Source of the DNA: Corinectria fuckeliana
Taxonomy: Eukaryota > Ascomycota > Sordariomycetes > Hypocreales > Nectriaceae
Length of the DNA: 64,000 nt
NCBI GenBank assembly: GCA_019137255.1
Contig: WPDH01000292.1
Coordinates: forward strand, 310,001 to 374,000
Direction of reading: 5' to 3'
Positions 57,871 to 64,000 of this stretch are shown here, piece after piece. Numbering within the stretch: the stretch's first letter is position 1; the number at the start of each line of letters is the position of its first letter. The notes below the pieces were generated by a model. The model made no database searches. It saw only the letters and a program-made list of their open reading frames with translations, and was not told the origin of the DNA. The position numbers and the translations under genes are program-made.

Positions 57871-59632
57871 TAAGTGGGCGTTGATAACACTGACGCAAAC
57901 AGTCTGTGCGCGGACGTCAATTTACGCGGAGCAAGGGTCAGGTCCTTTACACGAGGATGGACGAAACGAAGAATACGGATAAAAGTTACGGGAGGAGGGA
58001 AACGCAGAGAGCAGGAGGAAAGCCACGAAGAAGGCAGTTGAGAACCGTGTTGCGTGAGTGACGACGAGTGATGACATGGTATCACTGCGTCTTAACAGAC
58101 ATCATGCACGCTCGTCACATCCATCTTGCACCGCAACGCCCGCAAGTAACGGCGACCAGGAAGCAGCAGCAGAAGCAGCAGCATCGAGATGGCTGACAGT
58201 GCCGGAATGGCGTTGGGTCATGTCATGTTCGCAGCGCCCAACTCCGTGCCACGGAAATTGAAGGAGTCCAAGCCTCTATCACCACATCCATCTCAGCGCT
58301 TTATCGATCAAAGCCATCACTCATACACACACGCACAAGGTGCAACTGCGCATCGTTCTTGAGTGACGAGAGCGGCATGCAAAATTGCAACCCTCCGCTC
58401 TGCATGCAACCCCGAGCATGGATCAGTGGCTTGCAGTGGAGGAAAAAGCGATGGAGGAAATTCAGAACCTGGGGGCTGCCGATTAACTGCTGCATCCAGA
58501 GCTCCGAACGCCCCCCGCGGACTGGCCGGCCTAGCCCCAGGGGTATGCCGAAGCTTCCCATCCCTGGCAGATTGGGCTCCGGAGACAGAGAGCGCATGGG
58601 TCCCACCGTTGGGATCTTGGTTTCAGGCGCGATATTGGGAGGGGGGGACTTTTTGGTTGGCCTTGGATTTTTCCTTGCCCTGTTGTTTTCGTTGGACAAT
58701 GCAAGTAAGTCGGAGACTGACTTCCTTGCATTGATGCTGGTGTTGCCCCGGGTAAACTACTAGGTTTGTCTAACTAAGAGGTGAGTCTATTCCCTTTGCT
58801 TTTTACTTCGCCATCGCTCTCAGCCTGTCGCCATATCGTCGTCCTTCTCTCGCCACTCGCCGTCTCTCCCGTATCTTAGCCATAGCTTCCTCTACTAGTG
58901 TCGGACCCCCCAACTCCTTTTAAGCTAGGTGTCTTCGTGTCGCCCTCGGACGTCTATCAAAAGTCAAAGTTGCTTTTGGACCCCCTAGCCTATCCCCTGG
59001 TTCGTTGGGCTACCTACCTAGCTAGGTACCTGTCACATCACTGGGCTTCCAACCTCTAACTGTACCGGTACTTCTCCAACCCTCTCCTCCGGGGCGCCCA
59101 TCTTCAAGATCCTCGACAAAGGGGGACGGGTCGCATCATCGATACCCACCGTCCAGACACAACCAGAGAACGCAAGAAAAAGAAAGAAAACCTCGCCATC
59201 GTCGTCGTCGTCGTCATCGCCAGCCAGGTCCCTTTCCCCCCTCTCTTCCTTGATTTTTATTGCCACCCAGCCTCTCTCCTCAGGCCTGAGCTCCGCTACA
59301 CGATGCTGTAGATCACCCCGTGGCCCGTCCACCGACGCCGGAGCTTCCAAGTCCAGGTACCTAAGCCACCCGAGCCCACGCCACAACGTCCCGTCCCCTG
59401 ATCCAGTAGGTTACCCGACCCCCGGGCCCCAGGCGGCAGGCCCCCCCGGCCCCACTGCAGCTAGTTATTCGTACCTAAGGCAGGTACCTATTTCAGGTTA
59501 CGGCACTCTCAGGCTTGCCCCCCGCCGTCGCAAGACTTTTCATTTCTTCATCTATCTACATGTATCGTACCTGTCCGGGCTCTTTACTGTGCTTCCTTCT
59601 TTCTTGAATTGTGACCGATGAGACGGAGATTA

Positions 59633-59669
59633 AAAGAAACAAAAGAAACGAAGAAAGAAAGAAAGAAGG
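59633..59669 (+). repeat. GAAA-rich microsatellite
   Basis: aaagaaacaaaagaaacgaa followed by gaaagaaagaaagaaggg. Confidence 0.8.
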
Positions 59670-60184
59670 GAAAAACACTGTGTGTTTGCTTGTCACCTAC
59701 GTACGTCACATCGAGTACCACCCACACACCACCAGTCGCCCGCCACTGTCTCACAATCCCGCCCGTCAAGCGCCCGCCGTTGAAAACTTGCCCGCGCCGT
59801 TTCACAGCTCAGCTCGAATCGAATCGAGTCACCCTCGTTTTGCCTCGGGTAGCGCAAGCGAACAACCTGTCACTCGGCCCGGACCACGAATATCTCAACG
59901 ACACGGACGACCTGCTACGATCGAGCAAGCCGTAGAAACCCGACAACGCCGCCTACCGACAGCTTCGACGACGACGAGACGACGCTCACACGTCACCTCC
60001 CACGCGACAATCCCGTTCCAACCCTCTAGACTCGACGTTTAGTCTACTATTTAGAGCTCGCTCCCGTTCCAACCCCACAGACCGGCGCGTTCTGGTGCCC
60101 TTCCTCGGTGACGACACTTTCCACTCGCACCATTGTCAGTCGCAAAACTTGATCTACTCGTCCTCCTCTTTCTACGTCGCAACA

Positions 60185-60988
60185 ATGACCACCGAAGCGG
60201 CGCAGCCTCCCGTCCCCATCTCCATCACCATCTGCGGCGATGGCGGCTGCGGTAAATCCTCCATCACCCTGCGCCTCGTGCACTCGCAGTGGACCTCCGA
60301 CTACGACCCGACCATCGAGGACTCGTACAGCGTCACGCGCCGCATCGACGGCGTCACCTACCACCTGTCACTGACCGACACGGCCGGCCAGGAGGAGTAC
60401 CGCGGCATGTGGGCCTCGTCCAACCTCGGCGCCGACGCCTTCCTGCTCGTCTACGACATCACGTCCATGGACTCCCTCGACGCCCTGGAGCACTTCAACG
60501 AGCTCATCGACATGGAGGCCGAGACGCGCCTCGACAACGCCGACCGCGCCCGCCGCGCAGGCCTCAAGCCGGGCCACCACGACACTTCCTTCAGCGGCGG
60601 CCGCAATAAGACGGCGCCCCCCGTCAAGCTCGTCGCCGGCAACAAGTGCGATCTGCAGGAGAGCCGCCAGGTGCCCGCCGCCCGGGGCCTCGAGTGGGCG
60701 CGCACCCGCGGCTGCGGCTTCATGGAGACCAGCGCGCGCCTCGAGGTCAACATCGAGGAGACGTTTGCCCTCGTCGTGCGCCGCGTCATGGAGGGCCGCC
60801 GGCTCGCCGACATGGGCGTCCACGAGAACACCGAGCTGAACGCCCGCGGCCAGACCAAGCCCCTGACCCCGCTGCCCACCGACGCCGACCCCGAGAAGCG
60901 CGGGCCGGGCATCCGCGGGCCGAACCTGAACGGCGATCGGGTTGGGAAGACCAACAGTGGGTTCTGGAAGACCTTGCGGTGTTGGTGA
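60185..60988 (+). CDS. Ras-family small GTPase without a CaaX box
   Basis: A single exon of 267 aa. G1 is GDGGCGKS (18-25), with glycines at the Ras G12 and G13 positions. The effector region 'SDYDPTIEDSYS' is intact. G3 DTAGQE is at 65-70 (Q69 equals Ras Q61), G4 NKCD at 153-156 and G5 ETSA at 181-184. All nucleotide-binding motifs are present, so it should be a switchable GTPase. Two features are unusual. An insert of about 35 residues (112-146, 'RLDNADRARRAGLKPGHHDT') sits before G4. The C-terminus is TLRCW, with only one residue after the cysteine, so it lacks the CaaX prenylation signal. The tail is Pro/Gly/Lys-rich. The gene has a long leader. The closest group is Ras/Rap rather than Rho, Rab or Arf. 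Confidence 0.93.
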   Translation: MTTEAAQPPVPISITICGDGGCGKSSITLRLVHSQWTSDYDPTIEDSYSVTRRIDGVTYHLSLTDTAGQEEYRGMWASSNLGADAFLLVYDITSMDSLDALEHFNELIDMEAETRLDNADRARRAGLKPGHHDTSFSGGRNKTAPPVKLVAGNKCDLQESRQVPAARGLEWARTRGCGFMETSARLEVNIEETFALVVRRVMEGRRLADMGVHENTELNARGQTKPLTPLPTDADPEKRGPGIRGPNLNGDRVGKTNSGFWKTLRCW

Positions 60989-61762
60989 GGAGAGGGCATC
61001 AAGGGAGCGATCAATAGCAGGAAAAGGAAAAGAAGGACTGGGAGACTCGGGCGACCAGCTCTCGTGTGCTTGGGGAAGAGGGTGTTCGAAATGCTTCGAA
61101 TCGTCATATACCAGGGATACTTTGGCGTCTAGGCGAAAGATTGGGTTTGGGTTGTGGTAATGGGCTGGTGGTTATACCAGCCGCCACGAGGAGTTTTTGC
61201 CTGTTATATTTTGGTCGGGAACCATCATCAACGTGTCTATTATCTCGTTTTGAAAAGATACAAGGCTATCAGATACTGTCCATATACTGTCGTTGTCACG
61301 TCCACACCCTGCTGCTGAGTCGGTTGGAGCAGTGGCCCGGCGTCCTAGGATGCTTTTGACTAGGTAGGCATGCTGCTGAACGACTAGATTAGACGGTCGT
61401 TAGGATTCTGTTGACGGGTCAACAATTTGCTTCGTTTGCCGTGCCTCGACCACCATCACATCGTAGTACCTGTCGGTTAGAACAGCCAGCAAGTCTGCAA
61501 CCGAGACGACAAAGCCTGTGAAATCATCTGTGAATTGCAGGAGAGAAATATGAGTCATGTGTACGACCACTCCAGAAATCCCGGCTCTAACTGTCAGTCA
61601 ATAGTGCAATGAGAAGAAATGGCCCCCGTGGGCTGCCACTCGCCCAAAACGCCGGCCTCTCTAGTCTACAAGTCACGGCTTACCCTCAAAACTCCCCGAC
61701 CCACTCCCCTGCTGGCCTTGAAGAGCGCTTCTTGCATAGTCTCGGGCGAGGCGAAAGGCCGC
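60989..61762. other. intergenic, convergent Ras-like and AMMECR1 genes
   Basis: 3' regions of convergent genes. No gene seen. Confidence 0.5.
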
Positions 61763-62539
61763 TCAGTCCTCAAGGCCGGCCCGCCACCTCTTGAAGTCGC
61801 TGTACTCGAGGGTGCTCTTCTTGCCCTGGTAGCGTGTGACCTTGAGGTCCAGGTCCTTCCACTGCTTGCGGCTGCCCATCCAGCCGGCCTTGCGGATCAG
61901 GCTGAAGAGGGTCTCGTCCTTGGTCCAGCCCTGCTCGGCGGCGACGTCGGGCAGGTAGGTGGAGCCGTAGCGGCGGCCGCGGTCGTAGAAGGACAGGCGG
62001 AGGCCGTGGACGCCGACGTCCCAGTCATACAAGTCGTCGACCTCCTCGAAGTCGGTGAGCAGCGTGACGGCGACCTGCAGGGCGGGCAGCTCGGACTTGC
62101 GGATGGGCGAGAAGCGCGAGTCCTGGAGGGCCGAGACGAGCGCGTACTCGGGGATGCCCTCGGCGAGGGGCTGGGACTCGAAGGTGCCGATGCACCCGCG
62201 CAGCGAGGGCTCGTCGTCGTCGTCCATGGTGTTCCAGGTCACGAAGAGGGGAGCAGACGAGGGCGGCAGCGGCAGCGAGGAGGTGGACGTGGCCGGGGTC
62301 GAGGCGGCGAGCGACGTCGACGAGGAAGAGGACGACTCGGAGTCGGCGGCGAGGCGGCGCAGGGCGGGGTCCTGGAGGCCCTTGTTGGGGTTGGAATTGG
62401 AGGATGCAGCGGCGGACGAGGCAAAGCTGTGGTGGGCGGCCAGGGTCGTCTGGATCTCGTCGAGGGACAGAGGCTTACGGTGGGCGAGGTGGGCATCGAG
62501 CGTCTCGAAGCACGCGAGGCAGTGTTCGGCGGTGGCCAT
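61763..62539 (-). CDS. AMMECR1-family protein
   Basis: A single exon of 258 aa from the ATG at 62539. The signature LRGCIGTF is at residues 113-120, followed by 'EGIPEYALVSALQDSRFSPI', 'ELPALQVAVTLLTDFEEVDD', 'GVHGLRLSFYDRGRRYGSTY', 'LPDVAAEQGWTKDETLFSLI' and the end 'VTRYQGKKSTLEYSDFKRW'. That is the complete AMMECR1 domain. A Ser/Thr/Ala-rich low-complexity insert (about 41-95) splits the N-terminal part of the domain from the signature, seen in some fungal members. The molecular function is unknown in the family; the protein is conserved from archaea to human. Frames on the opposite strand are long but lack domains. Confidence 0.93.
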   Translation of the reverse strand: MATAEHCLACFETLDAHLAHRKPLSLDEIQTTLAAHHSFASSAAASSNSNPNKGLQDPALRRLAADSESSSSSSTSLAASTPATSTSSLPLPPSSAPLFVTWNTMDDDDEPSLRGCIGTFESQPLAEGIPEYALVSALQDSRFSPIRKSELPALQVAVTLLTDFEEVDDLYDWDVGVHGLRLSFYDRGRRYGSTYLPDVAAEQGWTKDETLFSLIRKAGWMGSRKQWKDLDLKVTRYQGKKSTLEYSDFKRWRAGLED

Positions 62540-64000
62540 GATGAAAGCCGAGAGCAGGAGACGGGGGCGGCGACAAGAGAGCCAGCTGCTGCAGACCAAG
62601 GGGCGATCAGCGGACGATCGGCAGGAGAGGAGGAGGTGCCTCTAACAGATGTGCGGCGGGTAGAGAGCAGACAGAGGCACGGGATGGAAGGGAAGAGAGA
62701 GCGAGTATACGTACAAGTGAGGGGAGAGATCGGAGACACCCGACTGCAGAGACGAGGTGGTGGAGTAGGGGTCGGGAATGGATCAATACGTCACGACGGC
62801 AAGCCCAAGGTAGGAAGAGCAATAAGGCCTAGGTATCAGCTTAACTGCAAGACACGACGAGCTGAAGAACAGGGCGGTTACACAGGAACTGGAAACACTG
62901 TAGAAAAGTTAGATTGTTGATAGGCATTTGAGCTCGGCACGTCCAAAGCACGGTACAGTAAGTAGCCGACCCCGCCTCGGAAGCCGCTCGTGATCGAATC
63001 ATCTAAAAGTAGAGGAAGAGGTGGAGTAGCGATTGCTACTTATCGGCTATGCTGCGTGATTGCGCGATTGCGCGGGAACGGTTGCTGTAATGAGTTATCG
63101 CAACGGCCTTGGATGTGTTGGTTGGTTCTAGCAGGTAGAGAGGTAGAGACAGTTTCCGTACATCATCTTGCCCCGCGGTTGCAACCTGTGAGTATCTATT
63201 TTACTGTCATGTCCTCATGATGTAGTTCAGTAATACTCTGTAGCTTGTCCCCAGACTGAAGAATTATTACGTCTGCACTGACCAAGTTTTATTTATTATT
63301 CTAGGTCTCTTAGGGGCTGACATTGTTCGATTTCGCCGGCTCATGTCGCCCCCAGCATGCCACTATCGTCTCAGCGGCCAACACCTTCATCCCACTTCTG
63401 ACTGAGCCACGCCGGATGCATGCACGTCTCTCGCCTCCCTACGTGGCCTCGGGATACATCACCAACTACGGAGTCCACCCTACGGAGGTTGTCCCCGTGG
63501 TTTTGCTGGCAGACGCGGCCCCTTCGCTGCGCCTCGTTTCTCCAGTCCAACTCTGCTACCGGGTCTTGGCTCTCCGTCTGTGTGATCGCCGTCGCCATGG
63601 GCCTAGGCGAATAATGCATGCGTTTCAGACTCGTCTGGGTGTGAAGACGTTATTTCCCTGCACGATGCCCTGCAGTGCTGGAGAGCTGGGGAAGTCCTGT
63701 CCCCTTACTGGATGTCGGTTCAGCACCTTGCCGCTTGGTTCACTTCGTCATCCGGAGGGTCGTCGAGGTCGGGACTGTCTCAAAGATGAATCTGAGACGA
63801 CATGACCACTGAAGTTCAATCGACCGAGCAGAGTCCGTCTCAGGATATACACAGAGTCCTGCTTTGTAATAAACAAGGCAGGGACTTTGATGTAAATTAC
63901 CATGGCCTCGACGTACAAATAGCAAGTCGACTCGCTGGCGTTTAGCTAGATTACGCTGTCCTTCACCGCACCAAGACCATCTTCATTCTCTCTCGCTTCC
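62540..64000. other. intergenic to right edge, no gene seen
   Basis: AMMECR1 upstream region and 1.4 kb of sequence with small ORFs. One 160-codon frame (63323-63805) has no domain and I do not support it. Confidence 0.4.

Larger units (their letters stand above)
57083..60184. other. intergenic with long leader of the Ras-like gene
   Basis: 3.1 kb. Contains GGAT-type repeats (57841-57870), a GAAA-rich tract (59633-59669) and pyrimidine/ACGACG-rich sequence in the last 400 bp, typical of a long 5' UTR. No gene supported. Confidence 0.5.

Noticed and set aside
8814..60988. RasGAP and Ras-like GTPase as a functional cluster
   Set aside because: They are 50 kb apart with many unrelated genes between them; co-occurrence in the window is not evidence of a partnership.
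61619..62920. 433-codon frame opposite the AMMECR1 gene
   Set aside because: Antisense shadow; Gly/Val/Arg-rich and explained by the codon bias of the real gene.
63323..63805. 160-codon frame near the right edge
   Set aside because: No recognisable domain, no splice partners, and opposite-strand frames are equally open.

Overview
This window is nuclear DNA of a filamentous ascomycete (Pezizomycotina, most likely a Sordariomycete). The genes are compact and mostly broken by short introns (about 47-100 nt, GT...AG). The protein set is typically fungal: a Zn2Cys6 regulator, a peroxisome-type copper amine oxidase, Kes1-, Mam33-, Nop9- and Rna14-type proteins. A Fot1/pogo-like DNA transposon is also present. 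Most functional calls are housekeeping. I found no CRISPR array, rRNA or convincing tRNA.

Layout. 1-3.7 kb: partial RNA14 (-) divergent from histone chaperone ASF1 (+). 5.4-7.9 kb: CorA-like membrane protein (+). 8.8-11.4 kb: Gap1-type RasGAP (-). 12.4-14.2 kb: a decayed Fot1/pogo element with perfect 42-bp terminal inverted repeats (TIRs) and a TA target duplication. 14.2-22.1 kb: gene-poor, with one unresolved coding-like stretch at 20.5-21.5 kb. 22.1-22.9 kb: mitochondrial Prx5-type peroxiredoxin. 25.1-26.8 kb: Ariadne-type RBR ubiquitin ligase. 27.8-30.1 kb: EXO1 (-), divergent from TMA16 (+, 31.5-32.2 kb). 34.1-36.5 kb: copper amine oxidase, followed on the same strand by a Zn2Cys6 regulator (37.1-39.3 kb) and MAM33 (39.8-40.8 kb). 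41.6-43.3 kb: Kes1/Osh4-like sterol-binding protein (-). 45.1-46.2 kb: conserved-looking protein of unknown function (-). 46.2-52.6 kb: gene-poor, with one candidate small gene near 51 kb. 52.6-54.7 kb: NOP9 (-). 55.4-57.1 kb: group II PLP-dependent decarboxylase (-). 60.2-61.0 kb: Ras-like GTPase (+). 61.8-62.5 kb: AMMECR1-family protein (-).

How genes relate. Most are independent housekeeping functions: mRNA 3' processing, chromatin assembly, DNA repair, ribosome biogenesis, ubiquitination. The RasGAP and the unusual Ras-like GTPase lie 50 kb apart, and nothing in the sequence links them. The amine oxidase has two GATA-factor-type sites and a TATA-like box upstream, which would fit nitrogen-regulated use of amines; its neighbouring Zn2Cys6 gene is a possible but untested regulator.

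Exon boundaries were read by eye from splice consensus. For every complete multi-exon gene I checked that the exon lengths sum to a multiple of three. The most unusual observations are the intact-TIR transposon with a ruined transposase, an 11-codon uORF overlapping the Zn2Cys6 start by ATGA, a CorA-like protein with GMT in place of GMN, a Ras-like GTPase without a CaaX box, and a 2-N assembly gap with duplicated flanks. I saw no clearly novel multi-gene system.
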